This document shows, piece by piece, positions 9,209 through 18,955 of a stretch of DNA of 64,000 nt. A program made the position numbers and the translations under genes. The notes beneath the pieces are model-generated. The model was not told where the DNA came from and searched no databases. It saw only the letters and a program-made list of their open reading frames with translations. The first letter of the stretch is position 1. Each line of letters opens with the position of its first letter. This DNA is from Ornithinimicrobium laminariae. Its GTDB lineage: Bacteria; Actinomycetota; Actinomycetes; Actinomycetales; Dermatophilaceae. The stretch covers positions 248,001 to 312,000 of the forward strand of contig NZ_JAHZSU010000001.1 of NCBI RefSeq assembly GCF_019457945.1. Direction: 5' to 3'.

Positions 9209-10437
9209 GAGCCGTCCCCCAGCAATTCGGCCAGGTTAAAGCCAGCGTTCTCGAATCGTTCCGGACGTGGAGGGAAACCATCAGCCCGGCGCAATTTGCC
9301 GTCCTGACGGTGGAAGATATCGGCAACCTCAACAACATCGCCTTCGACCCGGCCGGGTAGCCCGACGATTTCTTGGACCCGGCGGTGACCATCGGCTTGC
9401 AACGCGACGTGCACGACCAAATCCAGTGATGAGGCCACCGTTGGGACAACAAAACTACTGCTCACGTTGGAACCGGCCAGCAGTGGCAAGGTGCACATCT
9501 TTGTCACAGCTTCACGGGCGCTATTGGCGTGGACCGTGCACATTCCAGGAAGACCGCTATTCAGCGCAATCAGCAGGTCAAGACTCTCTGATTGCCGGAC
9601 CTCTCCCACCACAATACGGCTGGGGCGCATACGCAAGGCTTCTTTCACCAACCGACGTAGCGGGATCTCCCCTGTGCCCTCAAGGCTGGGCTGGCGGCAT
9701 TGCAAGGACGCGACGTCTCGTAGTGGAAGTTTCAGCTCAAAGACTTCCTCACAAGTGATGACGCGTTCTTGCTGAGGAATTGCAGCAGCGAGGCAGTTGA
9801 GCATGGTCGTCTTGCCTGCCTGAGTGCCCCCGGCGACCAAAATATTCAGTCCGCTGGCAACTGCTGCGCTCAAGAATCTTGCGGCGCCTGGAGTCATCGA
9901 CCCCAGCCTGACCAAATCCTCGAGATCGTCGGCGGCGACAACGAACTTGCGTATGTTGACGGCCCAGTGGCGCCTCGTCACATCGGGGATCGCGACATGC
10001 AATCTGGACCCATCGGGCAATGCCGCATCGACAAAGGGCGAACTTAGATCAACCCGGCGCCCCGAAGACCTCAACATCCGCTCGACCAAATCCTGCACTT
10101 GGTGCTCGGTGAGCAAGGTTGGCGTTAACTCGGCGCGACCATGACGGGCTACGAATACTCGGCTTGGTTCATTAATCCAGATCTCTTCGATCGACGGATC
10201 ATCAAAATAGTTTTGCAGTGGGCCATACCCGGACACCGAGTCAACAAGTATGCGCTCAATCTCGTTGGAATCCGCGATGGGCGGCAGGCCTTCGAGAATG
10301 ACACGCTCTTCATAGTCCGCGAGCACTTCGCGAACCAGAGATAAGACGGCTGCTGCATCGCGATGCGGGTCCAAACGCCGTCGTCGAATCAATTCGCGCA
10401 CGTCGTCTTCCAGCAAGAAACCACCGCCTGTCGTCAC
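9205..10437 (-). CDS. tadA: TadA/CpaF-type secretion ATPase
   Basis: This hexameric AAA-like ATPase powers Tad pilus assembly. Visible motifs are Walker A GGTQAGKTT, an Asp/Glu box (ITCEEVFELKL), Walker B IVVGEVRQSESLDLL and the His box CTVHANSA. Length is about 410 residues, normal for CpaF-like proteins. The frame is open up to 10494, but the GTG at 10435-10437 has an AGGGGG ribosome binding site seven bases away (10445-10450), so I place the start there. It is the first gene of the operon and diverges from the FHA-FtsK gene across about 210 bases. No tadZ/cpaE or prepilin peptidase gene is linked to it in the window. Confidence 0.92.
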   Translation of the reverse strand: MTTGGGFLLEDDVRELIRRRRLDPHRDAAAVLSLVREVLADYEERVILEGLPPIADSNEIERILVDSVSGYGPLQNYFDDPSIEEIWINEPSRVFVARHGRAELTPTLLTEHQVQDLVERMLRSSGRRVDLSSPFVDAALPDGSRLHVAIPDVTRRHWAVNIRKFVVAADDLEDLVRLGSMTPGAARFLSAAVASGLNILVAGGTQAGKTTMLNCLAAAIPQQERVITCEEVFELKLPLRDVASLQCRQPSLEGTGEIPLRRLVKEALRMRPSRIVVGEVRQSESLDLLIALNSGLPGMCTVHANSAREAVTKMCTLPLLAGSNVSSSFVVPTVASSLDLVVHVALQADGHRRVQEIVGLPGRVEGDVVEVADIFHRQDGKLRRADGFPPRPERFENAGFNLAELLGDGS

Positions 10438-10574
10438 CCGAATACCCCCTAGCCCAATGTGTGAGGCGTGTGGTGGCCCCCCTGCAGCCACCACACGCCT
10501 ATGAAAAGAGAATCATGCTCCGGAAGCCAAAGTAAGCGATTTGGCGAAATCTTTACTCTGAGAAAACCAAAACT

Positions 10575-10610
10575 TGTGGATAACTCGACGGTAACCACAC
10601 CTGGGGATAA
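10575..10610. promoter_or_regulatory. Pair of DnaA-box-like sites in the divergent promoter region
   Basis: The intergenic segment between tadA and the FHA-FtsK gene (10438-10649) is A+T richer than its surroundings. It contains TGTGGATAA at 10575-10583 (an exact match to the DnaA box TTATCCACA on the minus strand) and TGGGGATAA at 10602-10610 (one mismatch), in the same orientation 27 bases apart. Two boxes are too few for an origin. They could mark DnaA control of one of the divergent promoters or be chance. I see no gene in this interval. Confidence 0.3.
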
Positions 10611-10649
10611 CTAAACCCTGACGCCGGTCTCTCTGGGCACTCTTGTTGC

Positions 10650-13600
10650 ATGCAACTCCGCCTGGTAATCGTTCATCACTCCGACCGCTATGCCGTGGAG
10701 ATCACCTCAGAGGATCAGGTCACCTTCAAGGACCTACTGGGTCATTTTCCAGCTACCTGGCCGCGTGATCCGCGCTGTTATCGAGCATCGACGCATCGAA
10801 GGACCCAGACACTGGTTGCCACCGATTTGGTCGGTCAATTTCCGTTGGTCCACGGCGCAACGCTGGCCATCTCATCCGCTCCTTGGCCCGATTCTCAAAG
10901 GGGCCCGTCCCGTACGCCAGCGTTAGTCACCGTCAGCGCGGGACCCGACGCTGGCCAGGCCAGATCCATGAGGCCCGGCCAATCCATCAGCATCGGACGC
11001 GACTCAGCCTGCGGTCTATCGCTAAAGGACCCATCGTTATCGCGTCGCCATGCCCTGGTCCGGGCTAGCCGCGGGGGCATAGAGGTCGACGATCTTGGGT
11101 CAACCAACGGGATCTATCTCGACGAGGCCCTCGTTGCGAGCGAAGCCCCATGGAAGCCGGGTCAAGTCCTCACGATGGGTGCCAATCAACTCCACCTGGT
11201 CCCACAACAACGACTACCGCTGGCGACCATGGCTACCGGAGCAGGGCATCTCGAGGTCGCCATTCCCCTGCGCCCATCCCCACCGCCATCCCCCATCGAA
11301 CTAGAGGCTCCAGCACGTCCAACGCCCCTCACCCCGCGCCCTATGCCAATCCTTAGTTGGGCCATTCCACTGGTTGTCGCGACCGCACTCGCGGCCGCCT
11401 TTCGGATGCCAATGCTGATGCTCTTCGGCCTTTTGGCACCGGCGATGATGCTGGGCACATGGGCCTCAGAGCGCATATCCGCTAAGAAGCAAAGCCGGAT
11501 AGATATCGCGGAGCACCGCTCGCAGTGCGCCTCGCTCGCGCATGAGATACGGACAAGGGCGCGATCCACCGTCGAGCAGATGAACGCCGCGCACCCTTCG
11601 GTCGGAGTGCTCTGCTTGGCCATCGACACTGGACCGCGGGAAGGCCTTTGGTCCGGCCAGGCGAAGCCGCTGACGCTACGAGTCGGGCGCGGCAATCTGG
11701 CCACCGGCGTCACGATCGATGGTGCTCCCTGGAACGGAACGGACGTCCCAATCTTGGTTCGCGGCCGGGTCATTTGTGTCGTTGGCCCCGCGGAGTCGGT
11801 TCGCCGCGTTGGGCGCGCCATGCTGCTGCAGAGTTTGCTGCACTTCAGCCCTAGCCAAATGAGTATTGAGGTCGAGGGCGCACACCCCGCTTGGGACTGG
11901 GTGGCCTGGTGTCCCCACCACGACTCATGCGCACCCGAGATCACGCACATCAGCCTTGTTGATCGACTCGACTTGCCAACGAACCACCCCTGGGTTCGCC
12001 CCGAATCCGCTGAGATGGTCGTCGTTCTTGCGCCTGAGCCGGATGCGGTCTTCGATGCTGATGAGGTAGTAACAGTGCAGGACTCACACCAAATCTCCGT
12101 GTCCACCCCGAGCCACGTCGTTGCCGGTGTGCCTGATGAATTGGGCTTGCCGCAGGCTCATCAGTGGAGCCAGGCGCTGGCCTGCCTGCGCCTCTCAGAG
12201 TCCCCCGCAGGCAACAAAGGCCTACCAGGTCAAGTCACACTTGCCGATATCGTCCCGAGCGCGGCAAGCGGGTCCGACACGGCGCTTCGGTGGCAACATC
12301 GCAACTCCAAAGCGTCCGCGCCGCTTGGCAGCGCTGCTGAAGGCGTCTGCACGCTTGACTTGGCTATGGATGGACCGCACGCCCTGGTCGCCGGCACGAC
12401 GGGGTCCGGCAAGTCCGAACTGCTGCGTTCCTGGGCACTATCGATGGCGCTATCGCATAGCCCTGACGACTTGGTGATGGTCCTCGTGGACTACAAGGGC
12501 GGCTCAGCCTTTGGTGAGTGCGCAGCCCTACCGCACTGTGTTGGTCTAGTCACCGACCTCGATGAGCATTTGGTCGAGCGTGCGTTGACTTCCCTCATGG
12601 CCGAGATCAAGCGGCGCGAGAAGCTCCTCGCAAACTACTCTGCACGCGATCTGGACGCCTACCTGGCAGGCGGCAAGGGGCCACCCATCCCGCGGCTTGT
12701 CATCATGATTGACGAGTTTCGGGTGCTCGCCGAGGAAGTGCCACAGTTTGTTGATGGGCTAGTGCGGCTCGCAGCCCTCGGTCGGTCATTGGGCCTACAC
12801 GTGATCCTGGCTACCCAACGCCCCGCGGGTGTTGTCACAGCCGATATCCGCGCCAACATGAATCTGCGGATCGCTCTTCGGTTGCGCGATGCGACCGACT
12901 CGTACGACGTGATCGAGTCGCCCGAGGCGGCTGCACTTCCCGAAGGCACACCCGGTCGTGCCTTGATTCGAACAGGCGCGGCTGCGGCCAGGGCTGTTCA
13001 AGTGGCACACAGTGGCAGCCGACGTCGATCTGCGCAGACCCAACCAAGGACCGTTTTCCTGGACTCGTTGTGGCAGCCGCCGGGCAGTAGTGACGGGGAG
13101 GAGGGGCACGAGGAGCCAACAGAAGAGGGCAATCATTTCGTTCAGGTATGCCAGGACGCAGCCGAGTTGCTGAATTGTGCAACCCCTCAGACGCCTTGGC
13201 TTGCCCCGCTCCCGGATCTCATTTCGGTCGAGGCCCTGCCTGAACGTGGAGAGACCGAAGAACTGCCTTGGGGACTAGTCGACCTGCCGTGGGAACAGGC
13301 GCAGGTGAGCGGGATGTGGAACCCGATTAGCCAGGGACACGTGGGTATCGTCGGTGGGCCTCGCACCGGGCGCACGACGTGGGTCCGGACCATCTTGGGG
13401 CACTTGGCGGTCGGGTCAAGGGCCTGGGGTGTTTATTGTTTTGATTACCCAGGCGGCCTCTCGGTCCTGGATCAGGCGAACTCGTGTGCAGCTCGCGTGA
13501 CCGACGGTGAGACGTTGCGTGGCAGCCGAGTAATCAAGCAACTCGGGAGCCTGCTCATGGAGAGGCAGGCACTTCTGGCTTCCTGCAATGCCACCACACT

Positions 13601-14642
13601 TGCTGAGTGGGAATCACGATCACGAAACCAGTTGCCATTGGTCTTATGGGTCATTGAGGGATGGTCACAATTCGTCGAGGAGTATTCGTCCTATGACCGT
13701 GGAGCCGTGTATGCGGAAGCGTTGCGTGTCATTCGAGAGGGTGCCTCCCTCGGCATTGTCGTGATCGTGACCGGAGATCGGTCTCTGCTCAGTGGCACGA
13801 TCGCCGGGCTTCTCACGAACACGTGGTCCCTTCGCCTCAGCGATCCGATGGACCTGCTGATGACCGGACTAACCCGGACCCAAGTGCCAACACGAATGCC
13901 GCCGGGTCGGGCCATACAGATCTCTACTGGTTTGGTTGCTCAGGTAGCGGTGCTGGGCGCTTCAGCGGACGGAGCCGATCAGGTCGCCGAGTTCAAGGAC
14001 CTGCTCAACAGGGACCCCGTCAACCCCGGGCCAGTGATCCCGTCTGTGATCCGGCTACCTACCCAACTGCTCCACCCCAAGGAACCTCGAGTTGACGGTC
14101 TTGCCGTAGGAGTCGGCCACGACAAAGGTGAGACCCTGTCCCTACCGTTGCCTCGTGAGGGCCTCCGAGCAACTGTAGCCGGGCCGCCGAGATCCGGACG
14201 TAGCTCGGCGCTACGGGCACTTGTAGCTAGCGCCGGTGCCATTGGCCTCAAGGTGGTCCGTATTTCTGGCTCTGCGCGTGACCAGTGGAGCCACTACGAA
14301 GGCATCATCGAGCGACAAGGTGATGGCCTCGTTCTTGTCGATGACGCCGAGATGCTTCTGGACTCATCGCTAGAGGAGGCCATCCTGCGCTGGGCAGCAG
14401 ACGGGCAAATGCACCGCCACTTGGTCGTGGCTGCTGATGTCAGCGCTACGGGCACCATCTATCGGGGTCTCATCCCGACTGCGCTGCGACAAAAATGTGG
14501 AATTGCCTTGAATGCCACAACTGCCCAAGAGGGCTCGCCGTGGGGAGTTTCTGTCCCGGTCGGAGACTTGCGTTGCCCTGGCCGCGGATCCGTGATCGTG
14601 GGCGGAACCTGCACACGCGTACAGGTTTACGCAGCCTCCTAA
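10650..14642 (+). CDS. FHA-domain FtsK/SpoIIIE ATPase of the EssC/EccC type
   Basis: A 1330-residue membrane ATPase resembling the motor of type VII (WXG100) secretion. The N-terminal 100 residues form a small ubiquitin/FHA-like region, followed by an FHA domain (residues about 108-175: SIGRDSACGLSLKD, SRRHALV, DLGSTNGIYLD). Two membrane helices follow near 233-270, then three FtsK/SpoIIIE ATPase domains. Only the first looks fully active: Walker A GTTGSGKSE and Walker B LVIMIDEF. The second has GGPRTGRTT and the third GPPRSGRSS, both with Lys replaced by Arg. That pattern (one active domain, two degenerate ones that bind substrate tails) is known for EccC proteins. No esxA/esxB, eccB, eccD or mycosin gene is present, so partners must lie elsewhere or the protein has another job. 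There is no clear ribosome binding site at the ATG. Confidence 0.85.
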   Translation: MQLRLVIVHHSDRYAVEITSEDQVTFKDLLGHFPATWPRDPRCYRASTHRRTQTLVATDLVGQFPLVHGATLAISSAPWPDSQRGPSRTPALVTVSAGPDAGQARSMRPGQSISIGRDSACGLSLKDPSLSRRHALVRASRGGIEVDDLGSTNGIYLDEALVASEAPWKPGQVLTMGANQLHLVPQQRLPLATMATGAGHLEVAIPLRPSPPPSPIELEAPARPTPLTPRPMPILSWAIPLVVATALAAAFRMPMLMLFGLLAPAMMLGTWASERISAKKQSRIDIAEHRSQCASLAHEIRTRARSTVEQMNAAHPSVGVLCLAIDTGPREGLWSGQAKPLTLRVGRGNLATGVTIDGAPWNGTDVPILVRGRVICVVGPAESVRRVGRAMLLQSLLHFSPSQMSIEVEGAHPAWDWVAWCPHHDSCAPEITHISLVDRLDLPTNHPWVRPESAEMVVVLAPEPDAVFDADEVVTVQDSHQISVSTPSHVVAGVPDELGLPQAHQWSQALACLRLSESPAGNKGLPGQVTLADIVPSAASGSDTALRWQHRNSKASAPLGSAAEGVCTLDLAMDGPHALVAGTTGSGKSELLRSWALSMALSHSPDDLVMVLVDYKGGSAFGECAALPHCVGLVTDLDEHLVERALTSLMAEIKRREKLLANYSARDLDAYLAGGKGPPIPRLVIMIDEFRVLAEEVPQFVDGLVRLAALGRSLGLHVILATQRPAGVVTADIRANMNLRIALRLRDATDSYDVIESPEAAALPEGTPGRALIRTGAAAARAVQVAHSGSRRRSAQTQPRTVFLDSLWQPPGSSDGEEGHEEPTEEGNHFVQVCQDAAELLNCATPQTPWLAPLPDLISVEALPERGETEELPWGLVDLPWEQAQVSGMWNPISQGHVGIVGGPRTGRTTWVRTILGHLAVGSRAWGVYCFDYPGGLSVLDQANSCAARVTDGETLRGSRVIKQLGSLLMERQALLASCNATTLAEWESRSRNQLPLVLWVIEGWSQFVEEYSSYDRGAVYAEALRVIREGASLGIVVIVTGDRSLLSGTIAGLLTNTWSLRLSDPMDLLMTGLTRTQVPTRMPPGRAIQISTGLVAQVAVLGASADGADQVAEFKDLLNRDPVNPGPVIPSVIRLPTQLLHPKEPRVDGLAVGVGHDKGETLSLPLPREGLRATVAGPPRSGRSSALRALVASAGAIGLKVVRISGSARDQWSHYEGIIERQGDGLVLVDDAEMLLDSSLEEAILRWAADGQMHRHLVVAADVSATGTIYRGLIPTALRQKCGIALNATTAQEGSPWGVSVPVGDLRCPGRGSVIVGGTCTRVQVYAAS

Positions 14643-15022
14643 TCCAGCGAGCCCATTGCCAGGGTTGAAATCACGACAGCAAGGCCAGTCAGGAGGACGC
14701 CGCCCGCCACGAGGGCTGGAGCGAATTGAAACATCGCGATGCCAAGAGGGACGAGCAGACCATTGGCCGCGATAGCGGGCGCTTGAGCCCGGGGGTTGCG
14801 ATGCCAAAGGCCGTAGGCGACATAGCCAAAGCCCACGATAAAGACGATAAAGAGCACGATCGACATCAACACAATGATGGGGTCGCTCCCCTGCCCGGTC
14901 AGCAGCTCCCAGGCATAGAAGAACGCAAAGCCAGTTAGGGCGAACGTCTCGACACCGACGGATGTGGCGGCGACGCGACCGGCCTGGAGATTAAGCGGCG
15001 TTGGCTGGACAGGGCTAGTCAT
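14639..15022 (-). CDS. Small integral membrane protein, unknown function
   Basis: A 127-residue protein with four predicted membrane helices and very short loops (helix cores near ALTGFAFFYAWELL, VLMSIVLFIVFIVGFGYVA, GLLVPLGIAMFQFA and GGVLLTGLAVVIST). No catalytic motif is visible. It is convergent with the FHA-FtsK gene and the two stop codons overlap in the tetranucleotide CTAA. I do not recognise the family beyond a generic actinobacterial membrane protein. Confidence 0.72.
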   Translation of the reverse strand: MTSPVQPTPLNLQAGRVAATSVGVETFALTGFAFFYAWELLTGQGSDPIIVLMSIVLFIVFIVGFGYVAYGLWHRNPRAQAPAIAANGLLVPLGIAMFQFAPALVAGGVLLTGLAVVISTLAMGSLD

Positions 15023-15102
15023 GGAATCCGAGGGTAGTCGCAGCAGGCCAAGTCGCTGTCACTACGCTGGTGCCAGCACATCCCCACACCTCAGGAGTCT
15101 CG

Positions 15103-15891
15103 ATGGATTGGTCAAACTTCGCTTTGGTAGCGCTGATGAGCGCGCTGGGCCTTATTTTCTTGCAATTCCTCACATGGGTGTGGTCGCAACGTGCGGGAAA
15201 ACTCTCCGTGGCCGACTCGGTTTGGGGGGCTGGCTTTGTCGTCGTTGGCTTGATGTCTCTGCTCTTCGGCTCTGGCGATGGCCAGCGCAGATTGCTTCTT
15301 TTCGTCCTCGTTGCGTTGTGGGGCCTGCGCCTCTCGTGGCACATCTATGTGCGCTCGCGGGACAAAGGTGAAGACCCGCGCTACGCCGAGCTTTATGGCG
15401 ATATGAACCCCAAGGCCGCGGCCCTGCGCGTCTTCGGTTTTCAGGGGTTGTTGCAGTTCGGCGTCTCGCTTCCGCTGCAGGGCTCGGCCGCCGCTGGCGC
15501 AACCACTGGATTCGGGTGGGTGCTCTTAGTGCTTGGCGTCATTGCCTATGCCATTGGCTTAACCTTTGAGGTCGTCGGTGATGCTCAGCTGAAGGCCTAC
15601 ATGAAGAAGAAGGATGCCAACAAGAGCAATGTGATGGATGAGGGACTGTGGGCCTGGACCCGTCATCCCAACTACTTCGGTGACGCATGCCTATGGTGGG
15701 GTTTCTTCCTGATCGCACTATCTGGCAGTTGGGCCTTGTGGTGGACCCTGGTGGGCCCGGCCATCATGACTTTCCTGTTGCGAAATGGTTCCGGCGCAAA
15801 AACCTTGGAAAAGTCAATGAAAGAACGACCCGGCTATCGCGAGTATATGCAACGCACTGCCTACTTCTTTCCTCGTCCGCCGAAGAAATAA
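15103..15891 (+). CDS. DUF1295 / steroid 5-alpha-reductase-like membrane protein
   Basis: A polytopic membrane protein of about 262 residues. The C-terminal signature TRHPNYFGDACLWWGF is typical of the DUF1295 branch of the 3-oxo-5-alpha-steroid 4-dehydrogenase and isoprenylcysteine methyltransferase fold, where it binds the cofactor (NADPH or SAM). The substrate is unknown; bacterial members are thought to act on lipids. The ATG at 15103 has AGGAG five bases upstream; an earlier in-frame ATG at 15070 lacks one. The gene stands alone. Confidence 0.87.
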   Translation: MDWSNFALVALMSALGLIFLQFLTWVWSQRAGKLSVADSVWGAGFVVVGLMSLLFGSGDGQRRLLLFVLVALWGLRLSWHIYVRSRDKGEDPRYAELYGDMNPKAAALRVFGFQGLLQFGVSLPLQGSAAAGATTGFGWVLLVLGVIAYAIGLTFEVVGDAQLKAYMKKKDANKSNVMDEGLWAWTRHPNYFGDACLWWGFFLIALSGSWALWWTLVGPAIMTFLLRNGSGAKTLEKSMKERPGYREYMQRTAYFFPRPPKK

Positions 15892-15917
15892 TCTTCAGGA
15901 TCGCCAGGGTGCGAGGG

Positions 15918-16655
15918 CTAGGAGTCTGCCAGCTTCCGCACTTGTGCGTCTGCGCCCGTCAGGACCGGGTCTCCGTGGCCGACGAAGGCGCTAGCGAAGG
16001 TCAGTTGCGCCATCGCCTCCACAGATTTCAGCGCTTCGTCGTAGTCAGGCGTGAAGTTTGGGTTGGGCAATGCCAGGGCCCCATCGGCGCTGATCAGAGC
16101 GTCACCCGCGAGCAATACGCTTCGCTCGGTGTCTAACGCGGCGATATGGCCCGGGGTGTGGCCAGGCGTGGCGATAATCGTCAGGTTGGCCACCGTTTGT
16201 TGGTCATCAACCCCAATCACCTCACGACCGATGTCGATGGCCGGCAGATCGGGCTTGCCTGCATAAAAGGCTGCCTCAGGGGCTGCTTGCGCGATAGCTG
16301 CCGCTGACCCGATGTGGTCACCATGTGAATGCGTCAAGATGGCAGTGCTGAGGTCGCCCCACCCCAAACCTGCTGAGGTCAGCATCGCCTCAATATCGCC
16401 TTCGTCACCTTGGTTTCCGGTGTCGAGCAGGGTCGCTTCACCGCCGCGTACCAGGAGGTATGCCGAGACGAAACCGAGATTGATGCGTTCCCAACTCGCT
16501 TCGGCCGCCTCCGACGTGGTTGCCTCCGCATCTGAGTCGGCTGACGGCTGCTCCCCGTTGCCTGCTTGTTCGTCGCTAGAGCAGGCCGCAAGCAGGGCAA
16601 ACAGGCTTGTCCCCGCTCCGATTTCGAGGACACGGCGGCGTGAGAAGGTCGTCAT
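15918..16655 (-). CDS. Tat-exported lipoprotein with metallo-beta-lactamase fold
   Basis: A secreted MBL-fold hydrolase. The N-terminus SRRRVLEIGAGTSLFALLAAC combines a twin-arginine motif with a lipobox ending in Cys at about residue 25, followed by a low-complexity acidic Ser/Ala linker. The metal-binding motif THSHGDHIGS is present, with further ligands in ATPGHTPGH and LLAGDALI and a late His in FVGHGDP. This is the glyoxalase-II/lactonase-like branch rather than a true beta-lactamase. The active form should bind two zinc ions outside the membrane; the substrate cannot be told. Both GTG 16658 and ATG 16655 are possible starts. Confidence 0.85.
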   Translation of the reverse strand: MTTFSRRRVLEIGAGTSLFALLAACSSDEQAGNGEQPSADSDAEATTSEAAEASWERINLGFVSAYLLVRGGEATLLDTGNQGDEGDIEAMLTSAGLGWGDLSTAILTHSHGDHIGSAAAIAQAAPEAAFYAGKPDLPAIDIGREVIGVDDQQTVANLTIIATPGHTPGHIAALDTERSVLLAGDALISADGALALPNPNFTPDYDEALKSVEAMAQLTFASAFVGHGDPVLTGADAQVRKLADS

Positions 16656-16678
16656 CACGCCAGTATGCGCGCCCTAGT

Positions 16679-18238
16679 TTAGACACCGCAGGCGGGGGCG
16701 ACGTTGGTCGGCGTGGCGGGCTTACCGATGGTGGGAATACCTAAGCTGACTGCGGGCCTTCCAGCATCGGGCTGGTCTTGCAAGGCAGCCCAGGCGTCAC
16801 CGCCACGGGTGCGGCGGACGCTGAACAGTCCACCCTCAATCCCAGAATCAGCGACGAGGTGGTGTGGCGCAGCATGCGTGATCTGCACCGAGACCATGTC
16901 ACCGGGCCGTGGTCGCTCTGCGTCTTCGGGGATGCTGAAGTGAATCAAACGGTTGTCTTGCGAGCGACCCGACATCCGTCCACTCGCAGCATCCTTGCGT
17001 CCTTCCACCGGAGCCACCAAGACCTCAACTTCCTGGCCCATCAGCGCCTGATTCTCTTGGTGAGAGATCTCCTTTTGCAAGGCAACCAGTCGCACAAATC
17101 GCTCTTGCACGATTTCCTTAGGCAACTGGTCAGGCATCTCAGCAGCCGGCGTCCCAGGACGGATCGAGTATTGGAAGGTGTAAGCACTGGCGAACCTGCT
17201 AGCCCGCACGACATCCATGGTCGCTTGGAAGTCCTCTTCGGTTTCCCCGGGGAATCCGACGATGATGTCCGTGGTCAACGCTGCTTGCGGGATCGCTTCG
17301 CGAACTTCTTCGATGATCCGCAAAAACTTAGCGCTTCGGTAGGAGCGCCGCATGTCTTTGAGCACCTTGTCGGAGCCGGATTGCAACGGCATATGCAAGG
17401 TGGGCATGACGTTGGGCGTCTCAGCCATCGCATCGATAACGTCGCTGGTGAATGCGGCTGGGTGCGGGCTGGTGAAGCGAACACGCTCCAGATGCTTGAT
17501 CTCGCCGCATGCACGCAACAACTTGCCGAAGGCCAAACGGTCACCGAACTCAACCCCGTAGGTGTTGACGTTCTGACCCAGCAGCGTGATTTCGACAACG
17601 CCATCAGCAACGAGGGCTTCGATCTCGGCCAAGATCTCCCCTGGCCTGCGGTCGCGCTCCTTACCTCGCAGAGCGGGCACGATGCAGAACGTGCAGGTGT
17701 TGTTGCAGCCGACACTGATTGACACCCAGGCGCTATATGCAGAGTCACGCCGAGTAGGCAACGTGGAGGGGAAGGTATCGAGCGCCTCCAGGATCTCGAC
17801 TTCGGCCTCTTTGTTGTGCCGAGCGCGATCCAACAACGCGGGCAGCGAGCCAATGTTGTGGGTGCCGAATACTACATCGACCCAGGGCGCCTTCTCGACG
17901 ATGGTCGCCCGGTCCTTTTGCGCCAGGCAGCCACCCACGGCAATCTGCATGTCAGGGTTTGCCGCCTTGGCCGGGGCCAGCTGCCCCAAGTTGCCGTATA
18001 ACTTGTTGCCGGCGTTTTCACGGACAGCGCAGGTGTTGAACACCACGACATCTGCCGTCTCGGGACGCTCAGCCGATGGCACGCTCCCGACATCGACATA
18101 GCCTGCCGTCTCAAGCAGCCCGGAAAGGCGCTCTGAGTCGTGGACATTCATCTGGCAGCCGTGAGTCCGCACGTCATAAGTCTTGGTGCGGGCGGTGGGA
18201 CTCTCGGCCTGGGGCTCAGTGTTGGTGGCGGTGCTCAT
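16679..18238 (-). CDS. miaB: tRNA-2-methylthio-N6-dimethylallyladenosine synthase MiaB
   Basis: A radical-SAM methylthiotransferase that modifies A37 of tRNAs reading UNN codons. The N-terminal UPF0004 domain has its three cluster Cys ([22 protein letters not shown]). The radical-SAM motif CNNTCTFC follows at about residue 180, and a C-terminal TRAM-like region holds [12 protein letters not shown]. The start at ATG 18236-18238 is preceded by GGAAGG; the open frame continues 28 codons upstream into the gap towards recX. A short tail after the TRAM domain (to residue 519) is not conserved in the family as far as I know. It is transcribed after recX. Confidence 0.94.
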   Translation of the reverse strand: MSTATNTEPQAESPTARTKTYDVRTHGCQMNVHDSERLSGLLETAGYVDVGSVPSAERPETADVVVFNTCAVRENAGNKLYGNLGQLAPAKAANPDMQIAVGGCLAQKDRATIVEKAPWVDVVFGTHNIGSLPALLDRARHNKEAEVEILEALDTFPSTLPTRRDSAYSAWVSISVGCNNTCTFCIVPALRGKERDRRPGEILAEIEALVADGVVEITLLGQNVNTYGVEFGDRLAFGKLLRACGEIKHLERVRFTSPHPAAFTSDVIDAMAETPNVMPTLHMPLQSGSDKVLKDMRRSYRSAKFLRIIEEVREAIPQAALTTDIIVGFPGETEEDFQATMDVVRASRFASAYTFQYSIRPGTPAAEMPDQLPKEIVQERFVRLVALQKEISHQENQALMGQEVEVLVAPVEGRKDAASGRMSGRSQDNRLIHFSIPEDAERPRPGDMVSVQITHAAPHHLVADSGIEGGLFSVRRTRGGDAWAALQDQPDAGRPAVSLGIPTIGKPATPTNVAPACGV

Positions 18239-18290
18239 ATCGCCTTCCAGGATAGACGCACAGATGAGGCCTTTTGAGCCATGCCGCCAA

Positions 18291-18953
18291 TCAGAGGGAC
18301 GCCCCAGGAGGCAAAGCATCAATTGCCTCGCGGATTACTTCATAGGAAAGACCCGCCGGATAGCCCTTGCGCGCCAAGAGACCAGCCAAGCGGCGTGTTT
18401 GCACAACCCTTTCCAGCCCGTGCATCGCGCGCAGCTTTTTGTCCACCAATGCTTGGGCTGTGGCGCGCTGGTCGTCTGGCTCCACCTCGCCTACGGCAAG
18501 GGAGATCAAGTCATCACTGACGCCCTTCTTGCGCAATTCGTGCCGCAGAGCCATGGGAGCGAGCCCGCGGCTATCCACCTGAGAGCGCACAAACATGTGA
18601 GCAAAGGCTTCATCATCGATCAAGCCAACCTCGGTCATGCGATCGAGCACACTCTGTGCGGCATCGTTGGGGGTGCCTTTGTCCGCCAACTTGGTGGCCA
18701 GTTGGTGGCGGGTGCGTGGCCCCACCGCCAACTGGCGCAACACAATTTGGCGGGCTTGTTGCCCTGGCGACAAGCCCTCGGACGCATTGCCCTGTCGCCC
18801 TTGGCCAGCACGGCGGTCCGACGATGCGGCTGAGCTGGGCCCGTGACTCTCCGGTCTGGGTTGATCGGCGCGAGCAACTTGCTCTGCTTGCGCCAGAGCC
18901 TGCCGAGCAGCCTCAAGCCTGTCTGGGTTTGGATTCGACACGCTCTTCACCAA
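18291..18953 (-). CDS. recX: RecX, regulator of RecA
   Basis: RecX binds RecA filaments and blocks their extension and ATPase activity. This 220-residue protein carries the three-helix repeats of the family: [38 protein letters not shown] and the last repeat [19 protein letters not shown]. About 60 extra N-terminal residues are polar and low in complexity. The ATG lies two bases after the recA stop, so the two genes are almost certainly co-transcribed and coupled, the normal arrangement in Actinomycetota. Confidence 0.92.
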   Translation of the reverse strand: MVKSVSNPNPDRLEAARQALAQAEQVARADQPRPESHGPSSAASSDRRAGQGRQGNASEGLSPGQQARQIVLRQLAVGPRTRHQLATKLADKGTPNDAAQSVLDRMTEVGLIDDEAFAHMFVRSQVDSRGLAPMALRHELRKKGVSDDLISLAVGEVEPDDQRATAQALVDKKLRAMHGLERVVQTRRLAGLLARKGYPAGLSYEVIREAIDALPPGASL

Positions 18954-18955
18954 CC

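Noticed and set aside
10438..10649. Replication origin suggested by DnaA-box-like sites
   Set aside because: Only two boxes, no dnaA/dnaN nearby and no clear A+T unwinding element.
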